Source of the DNA: Mesostigma viride
Taxonomy: Eukaryota; Streptophyta; Mesostigmatophyceae; Mesostigmatales; Mesostigmataceae
DNA: 64,000 bases
Assembly (NCBI GenBank): GCA_009746045.1
Contig: RPFO01000406.1
Location: forward strand, 1,862,287-1,926,286
Reading direction: 5' to 3'
Both the position numbers and the translations under genes were made by a program. Positions within the stretch are counted from its first letter, which is position 1, and each line of letters opens with the position of its first letter. The notes under the pieces were generated by a model. The model did not search any database, was not told the origin of the DNA, and saw only the letters and a list, made by a program, of their open reading frames with translations. This document shows positions 1-10,382 of this stretch, piece after piece.

Positions 1-895
1 GGCCTTGCCAGCCGATTCGTATTTTCCACTGTACTGAATTAAATGGCGAATAATAATAAGGATGTTGGCCTTATTGCCGCGTGCAGTGGCATTCCTCGTT
101 TTGACGGCACCATTGAAGCTGGCTGGCAGCAGACTGGCCAAAAATTCGCATTCGTTTTGAATCGATAGCAGCCGCTTTCGGTATGACAAGTATCCTGTCA
201 CTTCCCGTCGACTATGCTGATCCAACCCAGGCTGAACTTCGGCAAGATCGGATTTTATTTGCCGCCCTGTGCTCGATTCTGGACGGCCAAGCTCTCAGTG
301 TTGCGGATCAAGCTGAACCGAAGTATGGGAGCGTGGCGTTCAAGAAAGTAGACGCCGTGTACGATCAGCCCCGCCAAACGCGGTATCACAAGCAAGATCT
401 TCGGCGCAAGCTGCACCGCATGGAGCTGGCGCTGAACCAAGCCATGGTCTCGTATATGTGACCGACAACGAGACAATATACTGCGACTACCTCAAGCTCG
501 GCGGCGTCATGGCGGAGACGGCATTTGTGCAGAATTTACTCGACGGCCTGCCCGCCGAATATCGCCCGCTTCTCGCGGCCGTTTTCGTGCGTGACGATTT
601 TTCTCTCGAGGAGGCCAAGGTTCTCCTCCTTCAGGCGGAGGACCAGCTGCGCGGCCCCCGCGGGTTGACCGCGACGCATACTAAGGCGCCGGCACCCGCG
701 TCGGCTCCGCAACCGGCGGGGCCGGGGGGTGTACGCAACCCGCACTCAACCTCCCCCGTGTCGTCACTGCCAGCGTCCCGGACACCGCGAGGCGAACTGC
801 TGGACCAAGTATCCCGAGAAGCGCCCTGCCAAGGCCCAGGCGCATGCAACCCAAGAAGCCGTGGACCTTCCTCCGGGTTTTTGTTTCTAACATAA
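1..895 (+). mobile_element. Copia-type gag fossil (partial LTR retrotransposon)
   Basis: The translated stretch from about 183 to 895 resembles the gag region of Ty1/copia elements: a segment ending in LLDGLPAEYRPLL, an acidic SLEEAKVLLLQAED helix, then a Cys/His zinc-knuckle signature near 770-805. That order (gag helix region, then CCHC knuckle) is typical of copia gag. No protease, integrase or reverse transcriptase follows; LINE-derived sequence begins by about 1140. The copy is broken, with at least two breaks, and is an old fragment. The left end lies outside the window. Confidence 0.6.
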
Positions 896-925
896 TTAAT
901 CTTTTACGTGTGACGTCCCTTTGTG

Positions 926-1020
926 ACTATAGCCCTGTAGTTGGCTAGTAAACTTTTTTTTGCTAGCCCCGTAGTTGGCTAGTTCTCCGTTTTGGCTACT
1001 AGCTCTGTAGTTGGCTAGTA
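926..1020. repeat. Short tandem motif TGTAGTTGGCTAGT, three copies
   Basis: Three imperfect copies of a 14-20 bp motif (core GTAGTTGGCTAGT) lie at about 930-952, 970-984 and 1008-1021, separated by T-rich spacers. The stretch between the copia fossil and the LINE remnant holds no gene. Confidence 0.6.
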
Positions 1021-1140
1021 GCATAGTGTTGGGTTGCGTGCTTTTCCTTATAAATGCACATTGTCCGGTAGGCCTCTTGCCTTAAGGCCTAGCCCACGTG
1101 TCAATAGGGGCACGTGGTTGAGGGGGGGGGAGGGTGCTTC

Positions 1141-1660
1141 ATCCACCTAGCTGCCCTAGTCTAACTGTAAAGGTCCTATGCCCAGCGTGCAAGGACTGAC
1201 AAGAAATGGCTTGACTGTCTTGATAGGTGACTTTAGGACGGGCCGCCAACGCCCGGCACACAACCAGCCATAGCCTTAGCCTAGTCCTAGTACAGCCATG
1301 CTACGCCCTGGCTATTATGTTCAGATTACTTGCCCACGCTATACTTGTTATGCTACGCTTACATGGGTCTTATTGCACCCACAGTTTGCCGGATCGTTAG
1401 CGTGTCCGTTTAGCTAGCGCGCCCGAATGTAGCTGTGGCATGCCTTTGGCATGAAGGAGACTGGGGGTCTCTGCCCTTTCTCCTGTAGTGCACACTCAGG
1501 GATTAACGTGAAAGAGCACGGCGGGCCGGGTTAGACCTGGTTACCGCCTTGCCGACCTGATTTATGCGGATGATACCACCCTCATCGAGACACGGAGCAC
1601 TTCGGTACGTGCTCCGTGACTCCCCAACGGGAGCACGAGTTTAATTAATTAATTAATCGA
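1141..1660 (+). mobile_element. LINE 3' UTR remnant with embedded RT fragment and AATT tail
   Basis: Bases 1195-1500 match the 3' UTR found after LINE ORF1 at 43900-44175 and again at 44235-44495 (shared runs such as CATGCCTTTGGCATGAAGGA). Between 1500 and 1592 lies a piece of LINE reverse transcriptase whose translation reads YRLADLIYADDTTLIET, containing the catalytic YADD box. It is followed at once by the stem-loop end (CTCCCCAACGGGAG at 1620-1633) and a TTAATTAATTAA tail. The RT piece sits where the other copies run straight from UTR into the hairpins, so this copy is a chimera. Too short to be functional. Confidence 0.7.
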
Positions 1661-1728
1661 TTTAAGACGGGACAAAGTATTGTCACGGTTAGAAGTGTTC
1701 TACCCCTGGCTATGTGACCAAGGGGGGT

Positions 1729-2210
1729 GTTGGGAATTTATATTATAATTCCCAGTGTCCACTCTAGCCAGAATAGTAATATTTTATTAGAATAGTAATA
1801 TTTTATATTGGCAGGTGGCATGTCTTGTTTGTTAAATGTTTGTTTTGCTTGTTTGTTTTTGTTTGATGTTTATTTGTTTTGTTGTTTAAAGCAGCATTTA
1901 TTTTTCCACGTTCAGCATACTTATCAGAATATGCCACAGCATTCTAGAATATATACTTATCAGAATATGCCACAGCATCCTAGAATAATATGTCGTGACA
2001 TTATTCCCAGCATATCCCACGTATATTTCTAGCATCCCACGTATATTTCTAGCATATTCGAATTATCGCTATTCATATAGCATATTCGAATTATTGCTAT
2101 TCGCATAGCATATTCAAAGTATCACTGACGAATCTGTAAACGGTATAAAAAGCTCACTCTGTGCCGTTTGCTGCTATGCCGACATAATGAATTAAATTTT
2201 AATATAACGA
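1729..2210. other. AT-rich stretch with doublet repeats; possible copia LTR
   Basis: A short G-rich tract (AAGGGGGG) precedes TGTTGGGAATTTATATTATA at 1729, which looks like a polypurine tract followed by an LTR start, and a TATAAAAAG box lies near 2146. The stretch also contains several adjacent duplications: AATAGTAATATTTTAT near 1770-1805, a 35-bp unit near 1915-1990, and CATATTCGAATTAT-type units near 2055-2115. No right edge or second LTR could be found, so the LTR reading is tentative. Confidence 0.3.
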
Positions 2211-2217
2211 GTCTTAA

Positions 2218-4315
2218 CCCTTGGATGGTGTCCAACTGGTTCCTAAAAGTAGTTACCAGTTGCACTTTGCATTATAAGGTCCACAAACCAACCTAATAAC
2301 AATTTTACTATCCATATTGGGACCAAAGCACACACATATATATAGTTACTTGGGGGTCATGCCATTGGTCATGTTGCACTGTCCTATGGGTACATATTAA
2401 GGACCCCCCCCCAGGGGGGGGCGCTGGGTGCGAGACATGACACTCTTTTCATGCATTATTGGACGTTTAGACGGTGAAGTTGACCCTGGCCTCGTAAAGG
2501 CAGTTGCACAGGTAGCTGGGCATGGCTACTGAACACTGACACCGGAGGTTGTCCCAGGGACCCATCAGGCAGATCTAAAAATAACTGGTGACTAAAAATA
2601 GGGACCACTTTCCTTGGTACAATTGCTATCATTACAAGGCAAGTTTCCTAGTCCACATCGTTAAAAAACATCATAGATGGCAAGGCATGCATAGTTTCAT
2701 CAATCCCAGCCTACAGAACATGCACTATAGCATCCAAACATAGATCACAACGCCAATGCACAGCTGCACTCCTACGTATCATGGCATGGTACAAGGGCGA
2801 AGACTATAGCCAACACACTAACTACCACATGCTCATTTTTCTCACATGGCGATGCTCTAATAAGCGTGTTCCAAAAGGCCTAGCATCATTGGTGACAATG
2901 CTAGTTGAAGCTCATTTTATGCTGGGCTTGATTATATTAGCTGCTAATCGTACGAAGCAACAACACAGCAACAAGAGCCATTGTCACGGTAGTGGTGATC
3001 TTTGAGCTTTACATGTTGCCATATAAAGCTCAAATCATCACTAACGTGCGACTTCAACTATATTTCATGTTGGTGTGAAGAAATAAAACCATATGGTAGC
3101 TAGCAAGGGCTAATAGTAAGTATGACACTATGCCAAGGCCCAAGTGCACACGTAGCAAGGGGGTGCAAGGGGCTGTGTTACACATGCATCCAAAACATGA
3201 GAAACGACCTCCACGTGCATGGCCGAAGTGAAAGAATATAGAGACAATGCACTGACATTGTATTTTATGCCAGCAAGGCACTGGGGCTTCCATGCTTGTT
3301 ACATGGAGTGACTGCACAATGGCGCAGGCTTCCCATACTAGCAAAGCAAAAAGGCCAACCTAAAACAGGTCAGAATACCCACTGTCTTGAAGTTCTTAGG
3401 CAGTGAAAACCATCGTGATACCATAAACCACTTTTCTAAATGTTATATCAATCGTTATTTTCGTATATTTGGTGTAAACACGGCTAACCATGAAGAAAAC
3501 GGATGAAAAACTGATCGCAGTGGTTGTGTGCAACAACCACCATTGACCAATCCATAGAGTAGTAAAATAGTGACTTTTAGCCTATCAAAGTTTCGATTAC
3601 AGGTCGAGGATTACTTACCGAACGATAGAACAGCTTTACCTTGTCGATGGCCGACGCTGGGATACTAAACTGCGCCAGGTCGAAACCGCAAATTATGGGT
3701 CTTGCGGGAGTTAGCACGCCGGAGGCAAGAAGGTGCCTCGCGACTTTCCCGGCCCATGAGCGCTAATGGAATATGCGAAACACAATATACATAAACTATT
3801 CGTGGCGAAACACCCCATGATACGACGTCAAACAACAAGATCTAGCTCCATCATCACCGCCCAGACAAAAAACGCGCCCTGCCGCAATAAAATCCAGCCC
3901 GAGATAACTGCGCGCATCATTAGATGTTGCGTGACTGCGGCTATAGCATTTTTATAACGTATAAATTATGCCTACAAAATTTGGAACGGATCCATGCATC
4001 GATGCTCCTACACCAATCAATTTTCTGCACCGCCATAGCCCGAATTTGCATACACGTCAATATTTTACATCCACGTTTCGTCCCATTTTACAGGGTACCC
4101 CCTGTACTTTGGTACTTCATACCTCCCTGTACACTTGTCCAAATATAGTGATGTCCGGTTGCAAGCTGTAGTACACATCTAGATCTAGCAGCAGATCTAA
4201 TAATATCATGGATACTACTTCTGGCATTCGCGCCAGCTCGGTTCTAAAACTGGTACCTATTTCTAGTTACCAGTAAAACTGGTAACTAGAAATAGGTACC
4301 AGTACCATTTAAGGG
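2218..4315. mobile_element. piggyBac-like non-autonomous DNA transposon
   Basis: The segment is bounded by TTAA at 2214-2217 and 4316-4319 and by terminal inverted repeats beginning CCCTTGGATGGT on the left and, on the complementary strand, CCCTTAAATGGT on the right. The repeats continue for about 45 bp, with both ends reading ACTGGT.CCTA....TAGTTACCAGTT. A TTAA target duplication plus TIRs starting CCC is the hallmark of the piggyBac superfamily. No piggyBac-type transposase was recognised in the 2.1 kb interior, which holds only short unconvincing ORFs, so it is read as non-autonomous. The left TIR carries an extra 5 bp (GTCCA) relative to the right. Confidence 0.75.
4249..4303. repeat. Perfect 26-bp-arm palindrome in the right TIR
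   Basis: The arms 4249-4274 and 4278-4303 are exact reverse complements (ACTGGTACCTATTTC... on the left) around an AAA spacer. It is the subterminal hairpin of the piggyBac-like element; the left end has a looser counterpart near 2236-2262. Confidence 0.9.
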
Positions 4316-4355
4316 TTAAGAACAATGCACTGTGTATCGTGTCGAATTTCTGACA

Positions 4356-5034
4356 CCCTTGCCCTTGCCCTTGCCCTTGCCCTTGCCCTTGCCCTTGCCC
4401 TTGCCCTTGCCCTTGCCCTTGCCCTTGCCCTTGCCCTTGCCCTTGCCCTTGCCCTTGCCCTTGCCCTTGCCCTTGCCCTTGCCCTTGCCCTTGCCCTTGC
4501 CCTTGCCCTTGCCCTTGCCCTTGCCCTTGCCCTTGCCCTTGCCCTTGCCCTTGCCCTTGCCCTTGCCCTTGCCCTTGCCCTTGCCCTTGCCCTTGCCCTT
4601 GCCCTTGCCCTTGCCCTTGCCCTTGCCCTTGCCCTTGCCCTTGCCCTTGCCCTTGCCCTTGCCCTTGCCCTTGCCCTTGCCCTTGCCCTTGCCCTTGCCC
4701 TTGCCCTTGCCCTTGCCCTTGCCCTTGCCCTTGCCCCTGCCCTTGCCCTTGCCCTTGCCCTTGCCCTTGCCCTTGCCCTTGCTTGCCCTAATTGCCCTTG
4801 CCCTTGCCCTTGCCCTTGCCCTTGCCCTTGCCCTTGCCCTTGCCCTTGCCCTTGCCCTTGCCCTTGCCCTTGCCCTTGCCCTTGCCCTTGCCCTTGCCCT
4901 TGCCCTTGCCCTTGCCCTTGCCCTTGCCCTTGCCCTTGCCCTTGCCCTTGCCCTTGCCCTTGCCCTAATTGCCCTTGCCCTTGCCCTTGCCCTTGCCCTT
5001 GCCCTTGCCCTTGCCCTTGCCCTTGCCCTTGCCC
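4356..5034. repeat. (CCCTTG)n hexanucleotide array
   Basis: About 113 copies of CCCTTG in 679 bp, interrupted only near 4736, 4781-4794 and 4965-4972 (CCCTAATTG variants). On the minus strand this is GGGCAA repeated, that is G3 runs separated by 3-base loops, the pattern of a G-quadruplex-forming repeat. All six frames stay open (Leu-Ala, Cys-Pro, Pro-Leu and so on), so the long ORFs here are artefacts. Confidence 0.97.
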
Positions 5035-5052
5035 ACACTCAAAGCCGCTGAC

Positions 5053-5598
5053 ATGCACGCGCACACGCACGCGCACGCGCACACGCACACGCACACGCAC
5101 ACGCACACGCACACGCACACGCACACGCACACGCACACGCACACGCACACGCACACGCACACGCACACGCACACGCACACGCACACGCACACGCACACGC
5201 ACACGCACACGCACACGCACACGCACACGCACACGCACACGCACGCGCACACGCACGCGCACACGCACGCGCACACGCACACGCACACGCACACGCACAC
5301 GCACACGCACACGCACACGCACACGCACACGCACACGCACACGCACACGCACACGCACACGCACACGCACACGCACACGCACACGCACACGCACACGCAC
5401 ACGCACACGCACACGCACACGCACACGCACACGCACACGCACACGCACACGCACACGCACACGCACACGCACACGCACACGCACACGCACACGCACACGC
5501 ACACGCACACGCACACGCACACGCACACGCACACGCACACGCACACGCACACGCACACGCACACGCACACGCACACGCACACGCACACGCACACGCAC

Positions 5599-5630
<32 letters not shown>

Positions 5631-5670
5631 GCACACGCACACGCACACGCACACGCACACGCACACGCAC

Positions 5671-5701
<31 letters not shown>

Positions 5702-5762
5702 TGCACACGCACACTCACACTCACACGCACATGCACGCACACGACCACGACCACGACCACGA
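5053..5762. repeat. (CACACG)n hexanucleotide array with CACGAC end
   Basis: About 115 copies of CACACG, with CACGCG variants at the left end and near 5240-5275 and CACATG variants towards the right end, finishing in four CACGAC units. The main unit alternates pyrimidine and purine throughout, the pattern favouring Z-DNA. It begins 18 bp after the preceding CCCTTG array and ends about 25 bp before the left end of the large transposon. Open frames (Thr-Arg, His-Thr, Val-Arg) are artefacts of the repeat. Confidence 0.97.
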
Positions 5763-5787
5763 CCCTGGAAGCATCTAATGTCTAGTT

Positions 5788-5819
5788 CCCTAAGCTCACC
5801 CGCGTTTGTACTCCAGCAC
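5788..5819 (+). repeat. Left terminal inverted repeat
   Basis: Begins CCCTAAGCTCACCCGCG and is the exact reverse complement of 23131-23162. Homology stops on both sides of the 32 bp. Preceded by GTT. Confidence 0.75.
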
Positions 5820-5934
5820 GCATTTTGTACTCCGCATTAAAACAGTTTTTTTTTAGGGTTCTGATGTGAGAACTTGAGTCCTTATGGAAAAGTAATGTCG
5901 CGGGACCCCTGACATGCAGCGTGACACCGTGACA

Positions 5935-6603
5935 CCCGACCCTTGGAACGGGCGCAACAATGGAATAAATTATGTATTTTGGCTTGTTGTCATAGTCCGT
6001 AGGACTTTGGGACTCATTTCGGGACTTAATTTGGGAATTGTCCCTTGGTCAGGACTTTTGTATGGAATTATGATAGTTTGTGTGATTCGGACCAGTTATT
6101 TTGGGCCTAGGTTGATGTATGCGATCTTCTAGGGGCCGGTGCAGTCGCGCCGCGCTGCGTACTTTATAGCTGGTTGAGATATTGTACTCATGCGTGGATT
6201 CTGTAGCCTGGCGAGGGTCGATGTCGACCCGAGGATCTTGTGTGGACTGCATGCTTCGTTATTCTCTGGAAGGTCGGCGCCATGTCGGCGCCACTTGCCA
6301 GCTTGGTGGCAGACCTAGGTGAAATTGGTCCGAGGACGAGAGTCTCGTCCTCTTGGTTCGATGAATGTAAAGTGCGATGAAGCCTACACATTGAACCTGG
6401 GGCACTTATCCATTTGTAATTGGTCTTGCTAGCCATTATAAGTGTGTATTAATTAGCTTGGCATCAAGTCGCGGTGCCAGATATCTCACGACCCCAGTCG
6501 TGAAGCGCAATCTGCATTAGGCCACCTTGATTCTTCCTCTTACCGGCACAGTTGATCTTTCGCGACGTAGCTCAGGTTTACGTGTAAATCTGGGTTCGTT
6601 ACA
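5935..6603 (+). repeat. 5' LTR of element 1
   Basis: Matches 12011-12679 essentially base for base; followed directly by the primer-binding-site-like TGGTTATCGGAGG at 6605. Confidence 0.9.
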
Positions 6604-8358
6604 CTGGTTATCGGAGGTTTGTGTTGCTGGCAAGGTTAGCTAACTCTCGCAGAGAGAGCTAGTGTAGCCAGTTAGGAAGACCAAGGCGGAGCTTGGTGTA
6701 GATAGAGGTTCCATTATTCAACGACCGCTGGACAGGTCGGCGGCAATCCCGCAAGGGATTCAACGACGACCTAGACGGCGAGCGGCCAGTAAGGAATACT
6801 CGGCGGGGTCAGCAGCGATCCCGTGGTGTTGGGCTGCCGACGGTAGCGGCTAAAGCCCCAGTTTTCAACGACACCCGGTGGCGGCCAGAGCTCCGGCTTT
6901 CAACGACACCAGGTGGCGGCCAGAACTCAGGGTTTTCAACGATACTGACGGCAGTAAGGCATCGGTAAAGCAATATATATATAAGTCCTTCTTGTCCCCT
7001 GTCTTACCCACGCGCGTAGCAACGGGGTATGTGTTTTCTGTCGTGTCCGATTTCATGTTCGTGACTGTTGGTACCCACGTTGCCCCAGAGGCCAACGTTC
7101 GTGAGCCGTGGGCGGACCCCCAGAGGGCAACGCTGCCTACGGCTCGAGGGTAGTCACCGGCTGGCCGTTGCCTTACTGTGTTGCCGGTGGCTGTACCTCA
7201 ACGTTCTTCGTACTGTTTGTGAACGTTTTGTTTCTGCCTTGTGTTTCTCTCTCGCTGTGAGCACGTCACCTGCACGTAGAGGTATCCTGGGTGGGCTGTC
7301 CTCCTTTTCTTTCCCTTCCTGCATTTCATGCTTCAATACCGTGTGATATTGCTTTATACCTAATCGGTAGTTCATGGGAACCTCTCGCAATAGACGTAAT
7401 AATGACGGAGGTTATCAAAGAGACAACCAGCGCAGGCCAGAAATCGGGAGAATCCGGACCATGGTAGCTCGAGCCTGCCGTTATCTTTTCCGCGTTTTCG
7501 AGTCGTTCAGGATGATGAAGATGAATGGTGATGGAAATGTGTATCCTTGTGCATTGAAATTATGGCTGGCTTACGTGTGGAGCGACTAGATGACCTAGAC
7601 GGTGGGGCCGGAAACAGCATGCTTGATCAGGGCGTGTGTTTCTAGCCTAACTGGCCGGGAGTGTCTAGTGGTGAGCACCATTGCTGCGATCGCTCTCCCA
7701 CCATTTACGAGGAAATACCCGCAAATGGAAAACCACTGAAAAGGTCTAGCTAGTCAGTCATCACGTTAGCCATGCCATGATTCCAAACGTCCAAGAACTG
7801 CACACGGTGCAAAGGCAAAAAGCCGGAGGACAGCACTTTCAAATGTGCGGCGGGAACCAAAAGCCCGCGGATGCCAGAAAACATCGTGTTGCGGCAGCGA
7901 CGCGACGATGTGGACAACGAATCCAGTGCCAAGCTCGGAACGGCCGCAAAGGAGATCTGGCATCACAGGGTTCAGATGTGCGGAGATACTATGATGCTAT
8001 AGACGTATTCATCACAGAGGCAGGTTAGTCTATTAGGGATAATATACTACTCCCATAAGGGCTGCACCAGACTAGGTATCTAACACAGCTACCTGCACAT
8101 GATGTGTTGCGAGCACTAGAGCAGCTCCGCCTGGGCACCTCCTTTAGGTCATAAGCACTAGATAGTGTTTGATACAGCAGCTCTATAGCACTACTGGTCA
8201 TAGCCTAGCACTTGTTAATAGTTAATAGCTAATAGTTAATATCAGTAATAAGTACTATTAAAGTATATATATACATTACGCGGTTGTCATCTCTCTCTCT
8301 CTCTCACTGGGGAGGTGTTGCTTGCAGTGTACGGTGTGGGTAAGGTACAACGGCCTAA
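6604..8358 (+). other. Untranslated leader of LTR element 1
   Basis: No convincing gene. It holds short imperfect repeats of TTCAACGACACC..GGTGGCGGCCAGA near 6860-6945 and a CT microsatellite at 8290-8306 shortly before the gag region. The matching leader of element 2 (26584-27880) has the same arrangement. Confidence 0.6.
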
Positions 8359-8916
8359 ATGCCCCGGAGGCATAGGAGGCGAGGTACAGGTACTGCACAG
8401 TCCCCAGAGGACAATAGAGAGAAAGAAGACGCGGCTAGCGCGTCCAGTCGGGGTTCCAGAAGATCCAGCACGTCCAGTCAGGGTTCCAGAAGATCTAGCA
8501 CGTCCAGAGGCTCCCGGAGATCCGATCGTGCAGCCGCTAGGGTTACCGCACAACGGCAGACTATTCTGGAGTCGCAGATAGAACAAGCTGCCCTAGGGTT
8601 TGATCAGCAACAGCAGTCGCCGCAGCGACAGCATCAGCCTCAGCAGTCGCCGCAGCGACAGCATGTGCCTCAGCCGTCGCCGCAGCGGCAGCAATTGTCT
8701 CAGCAGTCGCCGCAGCGACAGCCTCAGTCTCAGCAGTCTCCGCCGTCGCGACAGCCGCAGCAGCACTGGTCAGCAGCGACAGCGACAGCAGACGCAGCAG
8801 CAGCCGCGAACGCTGATGACCCAGCATATGGGCAGCTGGGACAGGGTACCTCCTATGCAGCGACCCCCTTCCGTGGAAGATGCGCAGGAGGAGGAGGATG
8901 TAGAGGACGCAGGTAG
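8359..8916 (+). CDS. Gln/Ser-rich ORF upstream of gag in LTR element 1
   Basis: A low-complexity reading frame with repeated QQSPQRQ units. It occupies the place where the gag of element 2 has its polyglutamine N-terminal region, so it is probably the equivalent N-terminal part. No catalytic domain is visible. Belongs to an LTR-element fossil. Confidence 0.45.
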   Translation: MPRRHRRRGTGTAQSPEDNREKEDAASASSRGSRRSSTSSQGSRRSSTSRGSRRSDRAAARVTAQRQTILESQIEQAALGFDQQQQSPQRQHQPQQSPQRQHVPQPSPQRQQLSQQSPQRQPQSQQSPPSRQPQQHWSAATATADAAAAANADDPAYGQLGQGTSYAATPFRGRCAGGGGCRGRR

Positions 8917-9020
8917 CTCAACAGCCAGCTCGAGCTGATCTCCGTTCGTACCCCCGCCTGCTGCTCGCATGGATCGGTACTACCCGGCGACGTACGCACG
9001 CGGGAGCACGCGTCTGACCC

Positions 9021-10382
9021 ATGCATGGGCCGGGCGTGGACGGGGGGGGTCGAGGCCGGAGCCCTGGCGGGTCCCTCGTCGGGTATCCTTCGGGTCTTAC
9101 GAGCGAGAGTCCAGGTCCCCGCCTAGAGCGCCAGGATGGTCGGCCTACGTCCACGGCGACCCATGGGACGATGGACACGCTCCTCCTAGCCCATTCCCCA
9201 CCGTACCACCATACACACCCGCCAGGAGCGCGCCCACGAATGTCAACTTCAATCGGCTGCCCTTGGACGACCCTGGCTACGAGCATCCCACGTCGGTCCG
9301 CGTGCGGCGTGAGTCGGACCGCTTCGCCTTTCGGCGGCAATCTGACGCCTACGCGCCCCGACGTGGGACTGGCGACTATCCAGCTTGGCGCGGCGCGGAC
9401 GCTCTTGTATCCCGGCGCGAGTCTGCCCCGTATGCCCCCTCCCATGGACCGTCCCATTATGAAGCGTGGGCGAGGCGCCAACTGTCAGCCCCCCACCTTT
9501 TCCAGTCCCGCGTACTGCGAGACGGGCGGGCCCCTGGGAGAGCCGGTCAAGGCCCCGCCCCTGCCAGATTTCAAGGCGGTGCCCAAGCTCCACGCGGGCA
9601 TGAGTCCCCGCGAGATCGACGAGTGGGCTCGTATGTGGCAGCAGCTGTACACAGTATGGTGTGAACACAACGAGTGGCAGCTGGCTACCAAGGTGCTGAT
9701 CCCGTACGTGGTGGTGAAGTGCATGGACCCATCAGTAGTCGGGATGCTTAACGTCGAGAGTGTGGCGGCTCAGTCATACCCGCAGACGGTTGAGGAACTG
9801 CTGGAGCGCATCCGGCGCAAGCTCATCCCTCCCGGCTATCGACTGACCGAGCGGTTTGAGTTCGGCCGCCTACGTCAAGGCAACACTGACTTGGCGGAGT
9901 TCCTCACCACCTTTGACTCCTTTGCGGCGCGGCTGACCGACGACCTGACGTGGACCGAGTACAAGATTCGGTTTCTGGAGGCTATTCACCCTGACCTCCT
10001 GGGCGAGGTTAAGAAGCACTACGCGGAGGTGCCCTGGGCGAATCTTGACATCCACGCCGTCCAGCAGTACCTTCTCCAAGTGGCCGACATCATCACGCAC
10101 CAGGGCTCAGCCAGCCCACGGGAAGTTGAACCCGTCCGGGAGGAGGAATCCGAGGACGATGAGGTGCCCGCCACACAGCTACACACCATCGACGTGTCCA
10201 AGGCCCGCTGCTTCAGGTGCAACGAGATCGGACACCTCAAGAAGGACTGCCCGCGACTCAAGACGCGCACACGTGTTCCAGCGTGGGCCCACAAGTTCCA
10301 GCAAGGCCCCCCGGATGACGACGACCAGCGCGCGGACGCGCGGTCCCCTGGGGAAGGGGAGGGATCCCACACTCGGGTTTGA
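9021..10382 (+). CDS. Gag protein of LTR element 1
   Basis: A 453-residue frame. The core (about residues 175-360) is a helical gag domain with the block SPREIDEWARMWQQLYTVWC and a distal block with QSYPQTVEELLERIRRKL. Near residue 395 is a zinc knuckle, CFRCNEIGHLKKDC (CX2CX4HX4C), the nucleic-acid-binding motif of retrotransposon nucleocapsids. The same blocks occur in the gag of element 2 with clear divergence, so the two belong to related families. Best fit is a Ty3-type gag; the assignment rests on pattern, not on a search. Confidence 0.8.
   Translation: MHGPGVDGGGRGRSPGGSLVGYPSGLTSESPGPRLERQDGRPTSTATHGTMDTLLLAHSPPYHHTHPPGARPRMSTSIGCPWTTLATSIPRRSACGVSRTASPFGGNLTPTRPDVGLATIQLGAARTLLYPGASLPRMPPPMDRPIMKRGRGANCQPPTFSSPAYCETGGPLGEPVKAPPLPDFKAVPKLHAGMSPREIDEWARMWQQLYTVWCEHNEWQLATKVLIPYVVVKCMDPSVVGMLNVESVAAQSYPQTVEELLERIRRKLIPPGYRLTERFEFGRLRQGNTDLAEFLTTFDSFAARLTDDLTWTEYKIRFLEAIHPDLLGEVKKHYAEVPWANLDIHAVQQYLLQVADIITHQGSASPREVEPVREEESEDDEVPATQLHTIDVSKARCFRCNEIGHLKKDCPRLKTRTRVPAWAHKFQQGPPDDDDQRADARSPGEGEGSHTRV

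Noticed and set aside
4356-5034. Telomere
   Set aside because: GGGCAA is telomere-like in form but the array is internal, flanked by transposons, and is not a standard plant or algal telomere repeat.
4309-5785. Long ORFs of 230-486 codons on both strands
   Set aside because: They are translations of hexanucleotide arrays; every frame is open because the unit length is a multiple of three and contains no stop.
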